Origin: Saprospiraceae bacterium
Lineage (GTDB): Bacteria; Bacteroidota; Bacteroidia; Chitinophagales; Saprospiraceae
Assembly (NCBI GenBank): GCA_016710585.1
Contig: JADJVN010000017.1
Span: forward strand, 45,917-109,916
Reading direction: 5' to 3'
Length of the DNA: 64,000 bases
This document shows positions 1 to 9,317 of the stretch, in pieces. Both the position numbers and the translations under genes were made by a program. The first letter of the stretch is position 1. Each line of letters opens with the position of its first letter. The notes below the pieces were generated by a model. It did no database searches, was not told the origin of the DNA, and saw nothing but the letters and a program-made list of their open reading frames with translations.

Positions 1-1
1 T

Positions 2-1017
2 TCTGGACAGTGTGGACGATTGAAATGTTGTTTGAATTATGAATTGGATTTGTATATCGATGAATTAGAAAAATACCCGTCAAATGTCGAAGTACTTAAG
101 GCAAAAAATGGAAGGGCTACATTGGTAAAGATTGATATTTTTAAAGAGGTCTTGTATTATCAATATGAGCCTGAAAGAGGCCGTAGTATCGTCATGCCAT
201 TGAATCCAGATGAAGTGAGAAGAATAAAGTCAATGAATGAAAGAGGAGAATATCCAGATGATATTGTAGCTTCCGAAAGTGAAAATCAAATTGACAAAGT
301 TGTAGAACAAGGGTATTCTGATGTCACTGGCGCAGTGGAATTGCCCAATGAGAAAAGGAAAAAAAGGAAGAAAAAGAAGCCTGGACAAAATGCAAGACAA
401 GAATCGAAAGTGGATTCAAGTAATGAAGGTTCTGTTCAAGATAGGGAGCCAAGAAAGTTGACTGTTACTCCTAAATCTAAAGATCCCCAGATTACCACAG
501 AAGGTAGTGAAAAAAATCTTGTAGTGAATAAACAAAATGTTCAAAATAGGGAACAATCAAAACAAGTTCAAAATCCTCCAAAGAAAGCGAATCCAAACCA
601 GAATCAAGGTCAAAACAAAAATCAAGTCAAGAATCCAAATCCAAATCCAATCCAAACCCAAATCCAAATCCAAACCAAAATAGAAATCCAAATCCAAATC
701 AAGGGAAGGAAAATGCTAAAGAACCATTAAAAAGAGAACTGAATCCTCAAAAGGATAATATCGTCGATAAAGCCATTGAAGATTCTGAAAAACAGCCATT
801 AAAACGTGTATTAGCTTCCGAAAAAATTATTCCATCTCCAGAGCAAAAACCTATAGATGCAGATAAATTAGAATCTAAAAACGAAAGCAATACTTCAGAT
901 ACTCCTTCAACTAATGAACCTAAATCTCAGCATCGCATGATGAGAAATAATAAGAAAGGTAAGAAGGATTTTTATAAGAGTAAAAATTCTTCTGGTGATA
1001 AAGATCAAAAAGAATAA
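2..1017 (+). CDS. PSP1-domain protein (RicT/YaaT-like), 5' partial and frameshifted
   Basis: The first codons read GQCGRLKCCLNYE, the cysteine-bearing signature of the PSP1 family. In Bacillus this family is RicT/YaaT, a subunit of an Fe-S-containing complex that affects RNA processing; that role is family knowledge, not shown here. The gene starts before the window. After the conserved domain (to about base 260) comes a long Lys/Asn/Gln/Pro-rich, probably disordered tail. In the Asn-Pro repeat near base 649 one A seems to be missing, so the upstream frame stops at 730, while the frame one base back stays open from the repeat to the TAA at 1015-1017 with the same Lys-rich composition. The stop overlaps the next start (TAATG), suggesting coupling to lpdA. 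The family is clear; whether the break is real is not. Confidence 0.75.
598..705 (+). repeat. Asn-Pro/Gln-coding short tandem repeat
   Basis: Six-base units of the type AATCCA/AACCAA are repeated about 15 times and encode an Asn-Pro/Asn-Gln run in the RicT-like tail. One unit near 645-652 lacks an A, which moves the reading frame. Hexamer repeats normally keep frame, so a one-base loss is either a sequencing error or a point deletion, not unit slippage. Confidence 0.7.
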
Positions 1018-2417
1018 TGTCAATGAAAGTAGTTATAATTGGTGCAGGACCTGGAGGATATGTTTCCGCTATTCGATGTGCACAGTTGGGAATGCAGGTT
1101 ACTATTATTGAGAAATATAAATCCTTAGGAGGAACATGTCTCAATGTTGGTTGTATACCATCTAAAGCATTGTTAGATAGTTCAGAGCATTATCATCAAG
1201 CGATCCATCAATTTGCTTCTCATGGTATTGAAGTAGGAAAGGCAAAATTTGATTTTGCAAAAATGATTTCAAGAAAAGAAGATGTCATAATGCAAAACAC
1301 AAAGGGGATTGAATACCTAATGAAGAAAAATAAAATAGAAGTCATTAATGGACTTGCTAGTTTTATATCAGACCACAAAATTAAAGTGAGTGGAAATACT
1401 TCTGTGACTGAAATTGATTTTGATTACTGTGTCATTGCTACTGGATCGAAGCCGAATATCCCGCCCTCATTCAATTATAATAAAGACAGAATCATTAGTT
1501 CTACAGAAGCGCTGTCTTTGACAGAGTTTCCTAAAGAATTAATTATAGTTGGAGCAGGTGTTATTGGATTAGAGTTGGGCTCTGTGTATGCACGGTTGGG
1601 AGCAAAAGTTACTGTCATAGAATACTTGGATCGCATTCTGCCTGGTATGGATTTAGATTGTGCAAAGGAATTGCAAAAAACTTTAAAAGGTATAGGGATT
1701 GAATTTATATTAGGACAATCTGTGCAATCTGTAATACAAAATAAGAAACGTATTCAATTGGTGTATAAGGATAAATCTAATGATTCTGATCACCAGCTAG
1801 AAGCTGATTATTGCCTTGTTGCTATTGGAAGAAAAGCATATACAGATGGACTTGAATTGAATCAAATAGACTTGCAATTGGATGAAAAAGGAAGAATACC
1901 TGTAAATGAGAATTGCCAAACCAAAGTCAAAAATATTTTTGCTATAGGTGATGTCATTCATGGTCCAATGTTAGCGCATAAAGCAGAGGAAGAAGGCGTT
2001 TTTGTTGCGGAATATCTTTCTGGGCAAAAGCCAAAACTAAATCATAATTTAATTCCGGGAGTAGTCTACACTTGGCCTGAAATGGCATCAGTAGGAATGA
2101 CTGAAGAATCTTTAAAAGAAAAGAACATTAAGTATAAGATCGGCAAATTTCCATTCAAAGCTTTAGGTCGCGCTCGAGCTAGTATGGATATGGATGGATT
2201 TGTTAAAATATTAGCCGATGCAGATTCTGATGAGATTCTTGGAGTTCACATAGTTGGAGCTAGGGCAGCTGATTTAATCATGGAAGCAGCGGCACTTATG
2301 GAGTTCAAATCTACTGCAGAAGATATGTCCAGAATATGCCATCCTCATCCTACATTTTCTGAAGGATTAAAAGAAGCAGCATTAGATGCGACAGGGAAGC
2401 GCGCTATTCATATGTAA
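1017..2417 (+). CDS. lpdA: Dihydrolipoyl dehydrogenase (E3)
   Basis: A flavoprotein that reoxidises dihydrolipoamide with NAD+ as the E3 subunit of 2-oxoacid dehydrogenase complexes or the glycine cleavage system. It shows the FAD-binding GAGPGG at residues 9-14, the redox disulfide CLNVGC (Cys41, Cys46), the NAD-binding GAGVIGLE near residue 180 and the C-terminal catalytic HPTFSE (His444, Glu449). Its 466 residues match the family. The start at 1017 overlaps the preceding stop (TAATG); a second Met two codons later is an alternative. No 2-oxoacid dehydrogenase E1 or E2 gene lies nearby, so the partner complex cannot be told from context. Confidence 0.96.
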   Translation: MSMKVVIIGAGPGGYVSAIRCAQLGMQVTIIEKYKSLGGTCLNVGCIPSKALLDSSEHYHQAIHQFASHGIEVGKAKFDFAKMISRKEDVIMQNTKGIEYLMKKNKIEVINGLASFISDHKIKVSGNTSVTEIDFDYCVIATGSKPNIPPSFNYNKDRIISSTEALSLTEFPKELIIVGAGVIGLELGSVYARLGAKVTVIEYLDRILPGMDLDCAKELQKTLKGIGIEFILGQSVQSVIQNKKRIQLVYKDKSNDSDHQLEADYCLVAIGRKAYTDGLELNQIDLQLDEKGRIPVNENCQTKVKNIFAIGDVIHGPMLAHKAEEEGVFVAEYLSGQKPKLNHNLIPGVVYTWPEMASVGMTEESLKEKNIKYKIGKFPFKALGRARASMDMDGFVKILADADSDEILGVHIVGARAADLIMEAAALMEFKSTAEDMSRICHPHPTFSEGLKEAALDATGKRAIHM

Positions 2418-2426
2418 TGTAATTTA

Positions 2427-4199
2427 TTAAATGACATTCATTTTTTTCATAAGGAAAGTTGCATTTTTATTTTTACAAATGCCATCTCGCAGTTTATAAT
2501 CAAAAACCAACTCATCATTAATGATCTCAGCCTCAAAGCATTTATTGATCAATTGTTCAGGATGTTCATCAGCTATTTGACACACCTCAAGATCGTGAGT
2601 GGCTATCAATCCTATGCAATCTTTCTTGATAAGTTTTTTAATGACCCCTATGGTGCCATTTCTTTTGTCATCTGAATTCGTTCCTCTCAATATCTCATCC
2701 AATAAAATCAGACAAGCTTCATTATCTAAAACTTCGGTGATCATTTTTAGTCGTTTTAGTTCAGCAAAAAAATAGGATTCACTATCACTGAGAGAATCTG
2801 CCAATCTCATTGAAACCAATATCCTGAGTGGACAAATATTAGCTTCATCACTGCATATCGGAGCCCCAATAGATCCTAATACCATGTTGATACCAATTGC
2901 TCTCAAGTAAGTACTTTTGCCACTCATGTTGGAACCACTCAATAGAATGAATTGGTTTTTATGAAGACTCACATCATTGCCTACACTATTTTTTTTATTT
3001 AATAAGGGATGTTTCAGATTTTTAAAATTGATTTCATTGTTATTATTTAAACTCGGATAAACATATTCAGGATTATTGAAAGAGAAATTTGCAAAGCTAT
3101 TCAATGCTTCTATTTCACCAAGTACTTCAAACCATGTCAATATATATTTACCATATTTGGATTTCCATTCTAGAAGTTTACGGAACTCATGAATATGATA
3201 TAAGAAAATGCCATTCATGAATAATGCCGCAGGTAGATTATTGATGGTGTCCAGATTTGATATACGATTGGAAAGTTGAAGGATTGATTGGCTTGCGGAT
3301 ATTTCATCGATTTGTAGTTTTTTTTGTAATTGTATTAATTTATCATTATTAAATGATTCATTTTGAATCGTAAGTAACATTGAACTAAATTGATTTAGCT
3401 CAAGATGTATTTTTTCAAATGTCTGTATTTCTTTTTGAATTAGTTTGAACTTTCCAAAAACAGTCAATAGATTAAATAAAAAAAGGTAGGTACAGATATT
3501 CCCCATATAGGCTATGTTAAAAAAATAATATAACACAAAAGCCAGAATGAGTATTATGGGACTGATAGTTGAAATTGTATTCAAAATCTTAGATATTGAA
3601 CTCGATTCAGCTTCAATCCAATTTTGTAAAATTTTATTTATGTTTTGCTTTATATTGTTGTTTTTATTTACTGCTAAAATATATTGTCTGAATTGTAGTT
3701 TTTCTTTGAGTTCCTTAATTGCATTTTGGTTTTGTAGGATTTCATTAATAGTGAATTTCTTTGTTAAATAATTAGCTAAGGAATGCATTCCAAAGTATGT
3801 TGAACATCGATTGAGATAATGATATAAAGAGTTTTTGCCAAAAATATCGAGATCATAAGTGTATGGATGATGGGTATCAGTAAAACTATTCCCATTATCC
3901 CAAGGCATTTCGTTATTTTTTAGGAAATTAATTTCTTCTCTGTTTATTAAAATTAAATTCGAATTTATTGCTATTTCCGTAACGAGGGTTTTGTGTTTCT
4001 TATACAAGTAAATAAATATGAGAATACATACTCCAATCGGAACAAAAAATAACTTGTTTTCAAATTTAAATAATAATATTAAACTTAGTATTAAAATCAG
4101 AACAATCCCAACTCGCATGGTAATGATAGTTCTTTCTTTTTTGTTTAATTCAGTTTTGGATTTTTCGAATTGAAGTAGCAGTGAAGCGTAAGGATCCAT
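2427..4199 (-). CDS. Membrane-anchored MutS-family ATPase
   Basis: The C-terminal third is a MutS-type ABC ATPase: Walker A GSNMSGKST near residue 421, the signature region DSLSDSESYFFAEL, Walker B with LILLDEILRGTNSDD, and the switch histidine in ATHD. The N-terminal part is not a mismatch-binding domain; it has two hydrophobic segments near residues 30-46 and 52-66, followed by a helical region with two more hydrophobic stretches around residue 215-240. This is the MutS-like membrane ATPase common in Bacteroidota, often named DNA mismatch repair protein. Without the mismatch-recognition domain a classical MutS role is unlikely; substrate unknown. It lies 6 bp downstream of the glycosyltransferase gene on the same strand, probably co-transcribed. 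Confidence 0.85.
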   Translation of the reverse strand: MDPYASLLLQFEKSKTELNKKERTIITMRVGIVLILILSLILLFKFENKLFFVPIGVCILIFIYLYKKHKTLVTEIAINSNLILINREEINFLKNNEMPWDNGNSFTDTHHPYTYDLDIFGKNSLYHYLNRCSTYFGMHSLANYLTKKFTINEILQNQNAIKELKEKLQFRQYILAVNKNNNIKQNINKILQNWIEAESSSISKILNTISTISPIILILAFVLYYFFNIAYMGNICTYLFLFNLLTVFGKFKLIQKEIQTFEKIHLELNQFSSMLLTIQNESFNNDKLIQLQKKLQIDEISASQSILQLSNRISNLDTINNLPAALFMNGIFLYHIHEFRKLLEWKSKYGKYILTWFEVLGEIEALNSFANFSFNNPEYVYPSLNNNNEINFKNLKHPLLNKKNSVGNDVSLHKNQFILLSGSNMSGKSTYLRAIGINMVLGSIGAPICSDEANICPLRILVSMRLADSLSDSESYFFAELKRLKMITEVLDNEACLILLDEILRGTNSDDKRNGTIGVIKKLIKKDCIGLIATHDLEVCQIADEHPEQLINKCFEAEIINDELVFDYKLRDGICKNKNATFLMKKMNVI

Positions 4200-4205
4200 T
4201 ATGGT

Positions 4206-6239
4206 TTATTTACTTTTTATAATTCCGATTATTTTTACTTCGAAATTATCAATGTAAGCATTTTTTTTATCTATATTCCATAAATAAATACTTAATTTAC
4301 TGTTTTGTTTAATTTCATTTTTATGAATTAATAGCGTACTGGAGACTTTCCACCAATTTGAATAGGCTTTGAGGTATTTATTAATCTCCAGTCCTTCCCA
4401 TTTATAGTTGCCATCCTTTGTTTCCAATGATATTGCAAGTTTTGAATTAGTTGAATTGTCGTAGTTGCAGTAAAGGGAAGTATAGATATAGATTGATTCG
4501 AAACTATCTAAATTAAAATCTTTTAATTCAACTGAAAAGGTGGGAGAAAATTCGATTACTTTAGCACAAGAATCTCCTTCATATGGCTTTATTTCCACAG
4601 ATCGACTGTTATAATTATTCCAATATTGATAGTCTTTTTCAAAGTTGTTTAAACTATTAAAAATAAGCATTCCATCACTTTCCGGATCGAATAGATCAGT
4701 TATTTTATAGATTTTAATATTAGTGAACTCATCTTGTAAGACTAATTTGGAATTTGGATTTAAGTTTTTAACATAGTAGGGGATATCATTTTCAGAAATA
4801 TGAGAAAGGTATTCTGTATGTGGATTAATGATCAGGTATTTATTTAATAGACCTAATGTATCTTTTTTTGAATCGATATAATTGAAAAATATATTGTTTG
4901 ATAATTGCCCAAACTCATTCAAATAATCATTGAATCTTGTTTGTACAGGATTAGAAATAATTAAATTATTATTTCCTATTGTTTTAATAAAGTTATGGAT
5001 GATTTCAGTTTGTCTCTCAAATTTAACTTGCCTTGCATATTGATATGATGTGAAAGGTTTAAGTGCTAATGCAATAGCAAATAAAATGGACATTGAAATT
5101 GAATAGTATTTTGTTTTCTTCTTCGTTAGGACTGATATTATTAGCAATATGAGGATCGGGATATAATGCATGATAGTTGCATCAGTTTTTGAAAGATAGG
5201 ATATCAGTATTGCAATAGCGATCAAAGAAATTAAAGTTATATTTAAATTTCTATTTTGTAACATTGAGTTGAAAATATGAGCAGCTGGGATCGCTGTTAC
5301 TGGTATAAGATAGAGATAATGTCTTGGATCTAGACACATGGGATTATATGATGTAATTGAAATACTCATGAAATTTGCACTAAGCACTAGTATAATAGCA
5401 CTTAAGATGTAAAAATTTAAACTGTCATCAGTTTTAAATAGTGATTTAATTCCATTAATGATGATTGAACCTAGGATGAGTATGAAGGCAATAAACATAG
5501 ATTGTGAAATCATTAGTGTAAAGAAATCAATTGTTATTCTCTTTAATAATATCTCAATGGATTGTTCTCCATAACTGCAAGAGTTTAAATAACTGTTTGA
5601 GTCAATTGTAGAAAATCTTTTAGTGAAGTCTCCAGTAATATGCCAAATAACAATGAAGTAAAGAAAGAGGAGAATAATTCCAATCACAATATTGGAGATC
5701 CAAAATGTAAGCTGTTTTTTTTGCCAAATATCTTTAATGCAGAAATACAGAAATAAAGGTAAAGTAAGCACTATTGTCTCTTTAGCCATGAATCCAAATA
5801 GTAATGTCCCGCAAAGTGCAAGGCTGTATAAGATCGTGTTTTTTTGAGAATGAAATCGGTATTGGTGTAGAATGAATAGTGCAAGACTTACTGAAAACGC
5901 AACATAAATATCAGGCATCAGTTTGTCTGTATAAAATGTAAACCAATTGGAAAAACTACAAAGCGCTAATCCTGTAATAAGCGTCACTTTTGAAGCATTT
6001 TTTAAACTTAAATAGACGATCCATAAAATAGTGCATGATATGATTAATGGAGGTATGCACCCCGCAAAGTCATTTATTCCAAATAATTTATAGCTAATTG
6101 CAGTTAGAATTATTATTGGGAAGCGATAACTAAAATGATTGGAACTATCAAAGTGGCCTCTTAATAATTCTACAGAGAGTCTTGAATATTCCATATCATC
6201 ATATCCAAAATGACCTGTATAGCAAAAGTAATGATACAA
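4206..6239 (-). CDS. GT-C type membrane glycosyltransferase (PMT/ArnT-like)
   Basis: A polytopic membrane protein with about ten hydrophobic segments in the first 400 residues and a soluble C-terminal domain of about 270 residues. The acidic GYDDMEYSRLS near the start, just after the first hydrophobic segment, resembles the DD/DE loop of GT39/GT83 transferases, which use polyprenyl-phosphate sugars. The start is uncertain: the only listed initiator is TTG at 6239, which cuts into the first membrane helix. The frame stays open upstream without an ATG, while an ATG at 6299-6301 in another frame would give a normal N-terminus if an indel were present in the A/T runs at 6278-6294. The C-terminal domain may bind carbohydrate, but I recognise no family in it. 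Confidence 0.7.
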   Translation of the reverse strand: MYHYFCYTGHFGYDDMEYSRLSVELLRGHFDSSNHFSYRFPIIILTAISYKLFGINDFAGCIPPLIISCTILWIVYLSLKNASKVTLITGLALCSFSNWFTFYTDKLMPDIYVAFSVSLALFILHQYRFHSQKNTILYSLALCGTLLFGFMAKETIVLTLPLFLYFCIKDIWQKKQLTFWISNIVIGIILLFLYFIVIWHITGDFTKRFSTIDSNSYLNSCSYGEQSIEILLKRITIDFFTLMISQSMFIAFILILGSIIINGIKSLFKTDDSLNFYILSAIILVLSANFMSISITSYNPMCLDPRHYLYLIPVTAIPAAHIFNSMLQNRNLNITLISLIAIAILISYLSKTDATIMHYIPILILLIISVLTKKKTKYYSISMSILFAIALALKPFTSYQYARQVKFERQTEIIHNFIKTIGNNNLIISNPVQTRFNDYLNEFGQLSNNIFFNYIDSKKDTLGLLNKYLIINPHTEYLSHISENDIPYYVKNLNPNSKLVLQDEFTNIKIYKITDLFDPESDGMLIFNSLNNFEKDYQYWNNYNSRSVEIKPYEGDSCAKVIEFSPTFSVELKDFNLDSFESIYIYTSLYCNYDNSTNSKLAISLETKDGNYKWEGLEINKYLKAYSNWWKVSSTLLIHKNEIKQNSKLSIYLWNIDKKNAYIDNFEVKIIGIIKSK

Positions 6240-6350
6240 AATTATCGCTACACAGAATAAAAAGGAACAATGATATTTTTTTTGTTTTAAAATGAGTCCA
6301 TAGTTCTATCATATATTTTCTTTTGTTAAATATCTATTGACAAGTATTAG

Positions 6351-7633
6351 TTATTTTTTATTTAAAAATGCTGTAATAGCTTCGATAAGTCTATCAATGT
6401 CATATAATGAAGTATATACGTTTGGCGTAATGCGCACACCATGGATATTTTCCCAATTTATTCCGACAGTATGGATTTTGTATTGATTAAAAAGAAAATT
6501 ATCCAGTTCTTCAGGTTTAGTATTGATAATTTCAATATTGCCAATGGCACCACCAAAAGCTCTGTTTTGTGGACTGTTTATTTTAATTTTTGGATTATTT
6601 TTAAATTGATTTACCCATCTTTCTTTGAGTGTACAAAGTCTATCAAATTTTCTTTCTGCACCAATATAATTGTAAAAGTCAGCGGCATGGCCAATAGCTT
6701 GCTCTAATGCAAATGATCGTGTACCAAGATTTTCAAATTTTTTGATGTCTTCAGACTCTGGATCAGCGGCTCCAAATAAGGGGTATAAATTTTTAATTTT
6801 TTCTTTTCTCACATAAAGCAATCCAGTTCCAATTGGTGCACTCAACCATTTGTGTAAACTAGTAGCCCAATAATCACAATTTAAGTCAGAGATTTTATAT
6901 GGAACATGTGCAAAACTATGTGCTGCATCGACAATGACTTCAATATTATTTTTTTAGCTTCATCTGCGATTTCTTTAACAGGAAGTAATTGTCCAAGCCA
7001 GTTAATCATGTGTGTGATATGGACAATCTTAGTTTTAGAACTAAATGCATTTTTATATGCAGAGACAATGATGTTTTTATCTTCAATAGGAAAATCAAAA
7101 TGTAGCCAAATCAATTTTATTCCGTCTCTTTTCTCTATTTGCTTCCAAGCATTGATCATGTTTGGATAATCTTGCTTGGTCAAAATGACCTCATCACCCG
7201 CCTTTAATCGGAGTCCAAATATGATAGTTTCTAGGCCTTCAGAGCTATTTCTATTAAACGCCAATTCACTTGGTGAACAACCACAAATTGTTGCCATTTT
7301 TTCTCGCAGTGGCTCTCTGCCCTGATCTAAAATCCTCCACATATAATAAGATGGCGCCTCATTGTTCATTTTATTGTAATGCTCTACTGCGTCTTGTACG
7401 ATTTTTGGGGAAGGCGCTACACCACCATTGTTCAAATTAATGATATTAGCAGAAGTAGAGTAGGCGAGGCGCACCTGATTCCAAAAATCTTCAGAATTAT
7501 CCGTGCTTGAATATTTTGACAATGTGTCAAGTTCATATAATGATTTTTCATAATATGATAAAATTTTTGAAGTAGGCAATATACTAGCGGTAGTGCCTGC
7601 TCCGATAAGTCCAATTACTTTCCTGCGATTCAT
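6351..7633 (-). CDS. Class V aminotransferase (isopenicillin N epimerase/cysteine desulfurase-like), frameshifted
   Basis: A fold-type I PLP enzyme of about 425 residues in two frames: N-terminal part 7633-6881, C-terminal part ending at 6351. The N-terminus MNRRKVIGLIGAGTTAS resembles a Tat-like or membrane-anchored signal. The PLP region reads VIVDAAHSFAHVP, with the aspartate that contacts the pyridine nitrogen, and the Schiff-base lysine is in SLHKWLSAPIGTG; both fall in the gap between the two open frames. The break is the T7 run at 6949-6955, where eight bases would restore the frame. Substrate is unknown; the secreted or anchored class V enzymes of Bacteroidota are mostly uncharacterised. 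Confidence 0.8.
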
Positions 7634-7857
7634 GTTTAAAAGTATAAATAATTTTACATATTATTGTTTTTTTTGAAAAATTAAGCGGTCTTTTAAGATG
7701 TATTCATGCCTGTGCTATTTATTTATTCAAATTTCTTTTTTGAATCTAAGTGGTTGTGACTATGGATAGAACATGAATGGTTTAATTTTTTTAGCTATTG
7801 AACTATTTTTAATTCAATTGTTATTTTGTAAGTTGCTTTAGGATAAATCATGTTCAA

Positions 7858-8496
7858 ATGTTAAGAAATGCTTTAGACGAGATATATAGTTATTCCGATC
7901 TTCATACTTCAGAAGAAGATTCTTTGTTATATGAATTGGAAAGGAGAACCTATTTAGCTGCACTTTCTCCACAAATGGTTTCCGGAAAGTTGCAGGGAAA
8001 ATTCTTAAGCTTCCTCAGTAATATAATTAAACCTAATTTTGTGTTGGATATTGGTTCCTTTACAGGCTATAGCAGTTTGTGTTTTGCATCTGGTTTAACT
8101 GATGTTGGGGAGATTCATACTATAGATGTGAATGAAGATTATGAACATATTCGCCAAGCGTTTTTTGGAAGGCATCCAAAAGGGAATCAAATAATTCAAC
8201 ATATTGGAGATGCAGAAAAATTAATTCCAAGTTTCAATAATGTATGGGATATCGCTTTTATCGATGCGAATAAAAAAGCATATTTGAATTACTATCATTT
8301 ACTGAAAAATAAAATTAGACCTGGTGGATTATTGATTGCAGATAATGTATTGTGGTCAGGAAAAGTATTAGAAAAGACAAAGGATGCAGAGACTGCGATT
8401 ATTGATCAATATAACAAAACGATTGTAGCTGAAGGATTGTTTGATGTTACTTTATTTCCATTGAGAGATGGGATTTCTGTTGCAGTAAAGAAATAG
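7858..8496 (+). CDS. SAM-dependent O-methyltransferase (COMT-like)
   Basis: A class I methyltransferase of 212 residues, the usual length for the bacterial catechol/caffeoyl-CoA O-methyltransferase family. The SAM-binding motif I is VLDIGSFTGYSS; later motifs are AFIDANKKAY, with the metal-binding Asp, and GGLLIADNVLWSG. These enzymes methylate catechol-like hydroxyls in a Mg2+-dependent way; the acceptor here is unknown. It is followed after 4 bp by the FemAB-like reading frames, so the three are probably transcribed together. Confidence 0.88.
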   Translation: MLRNALDEIYSYSDLHTSEEDSLLYELERRTYLAALSPQMVSGKLQGKFLSFLSNIIKPNFVLDIGSFTGYSSLCFASGLTDVGEIHTIDVNEDYEHIRQAFFGRHPKGNQIIQHIGDAEKLIPSFNNVWDIAFIDANKKAYLNYYHLLKNKIRPGGLLIADNVLWSGKVLEKTKDAETAIIDQYNKTIVAEGLFDVTLFPLRDGISVAVKK

Positions 8497-8500
8497 AATT

Positions 8501-8785
8501 ATGGGGATTTATTTGGATTATAATATTAATAATATTCCTGATCAATATAAGGATGATTGTTTTGTAATGGATATCCTAAAAGTCAAAAGAGCAAATATTA
8601 AATATCATGATTTTCATTTTCCTTTGGCTTATCGCAATTTTATCCTATATAAGAATTTAATTCGAGCACCATTTATTCAACGATTGGATGTTGGACAAGA
8701 TGTTGTGTTAAGAGAGGATTTATTACTTTTTCTAAAATCAAAATTCAGAAAAGGGACATTTCATATCAATAAAAAAATTGAATGA
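8501..8785 (+). CDS. FemAB/GNAT-like hypothetical protein, N-terminal part
   Basis: Ninety-four residues that resemble the N-terminal half of a Bacteroidota hypothetical family of about 300 residues with a FemAB-like acyltransferase fold; PLAYR followed by APFIQRLDV matches the central beta region of that family from memory. It ends four bases into the next frame (ATGA overlap). One additional A near 8781 would join both into a single protein, so this is probably half of one gene; a genuine translationally coupled pair is the alternative. The first 40 or so residues of the family also seem to be missing. Confidence 0.5.
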   Translation: MGIYLDYNINNIPDQYKDDCFVMDILKVKRANIKYHDFHFPLAYRNFILYKNLIRAPFIQRLDVGQDVVLREDLLLFLKSKFRKGTFHINKKIE

Positions 8786-9315
8786 CTAATTTTCAAGCCT
8801 TGGAGAGAGAGAATTTTTATTTGAATATGTTTAAAGATTATGAACAAATTTATGTAAATTTTTCTCCTGACACAAAGCGAATTTTAACTCGACAACAAGA
8901 GCATGGCAAATTAGAAATAAGAGATATTAATAGTACTTTATTTTGTAATTATTCGAATGAAAATATCAATCAAGATATCCCTAGTTTTTATAGAAACCTC
9001 AATCAATATAAAAGAATTATTGATCTCTCTATTGAAGATGGATCTGCACTATTACAAGGGGTGTATTATGAGAATAGATTGATTACAGTTGCATTTTTAA
9101 GATGGTCTGGAAATCGATTAAAATTCTTAATGCCTATTTCAAATCAAGAGGGCAAGACTCAAAAGGCGACTAGTTTTTTATTAAATTCAATTTTCCATTC
9201 TATATGTAATCAAAATGTCATCTTTGATTTTTCAGGTTCTTCGGTTCCTTCTATAGCAACATTTATGAAGAATTTTGGTGTGGAGACTGAATATTATTAT
9301 GCTTATTCATGGTGA
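8782..9315 (+). CDS. FemAB/GNAT-like hypothetical protein, C-terminal part
   Basis: This 177-residue frame carries the acetyltransferase-like half: a segment with conserved aromatic and basic residues (YVNFSPDTKRIL) and, near the C-terminus, FDFSGSSVPSIATFMKNFG, which matches the FDFEGS...FY..FG pattern of FemAB-like proteins. A TGA lies directly before its ATG in the same frame. With the preceding 94-residue frame it would form a protein of about 270 residues. Function is unknown; FemAB relatives add amino acids or acyl groups in envelope synthesis. Confidence 0.5.
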   Translation: MTNFQALERENFYLNMFKDYEQIYVNFSPDTKRILTRQQEHGKLEIRDINSTLFCNYSNENINQDIPSFYRNLNQYKRIIDLSIEDGSALLQGVYYENRLITVAFLRWSGNRLKFLMPISNQEGKTQKATSFLLNSIFHSICNQNVIFDFSGSSVPSIATFMKNFGVETEYYYAYSW

Positions 9316-9317
9316 TT

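Noticed and set aside
598..705. Regular short repeat as CRISPR
   Set aside because: Six-base units without spacers, inside a coding tail; no cas genes in the window.
2427..4199. Canonical mismatch repair MutS
   Set aside because: It has only the ATPase domain in common; the N-terminus has membrane helices and no mismatch-binding domain.
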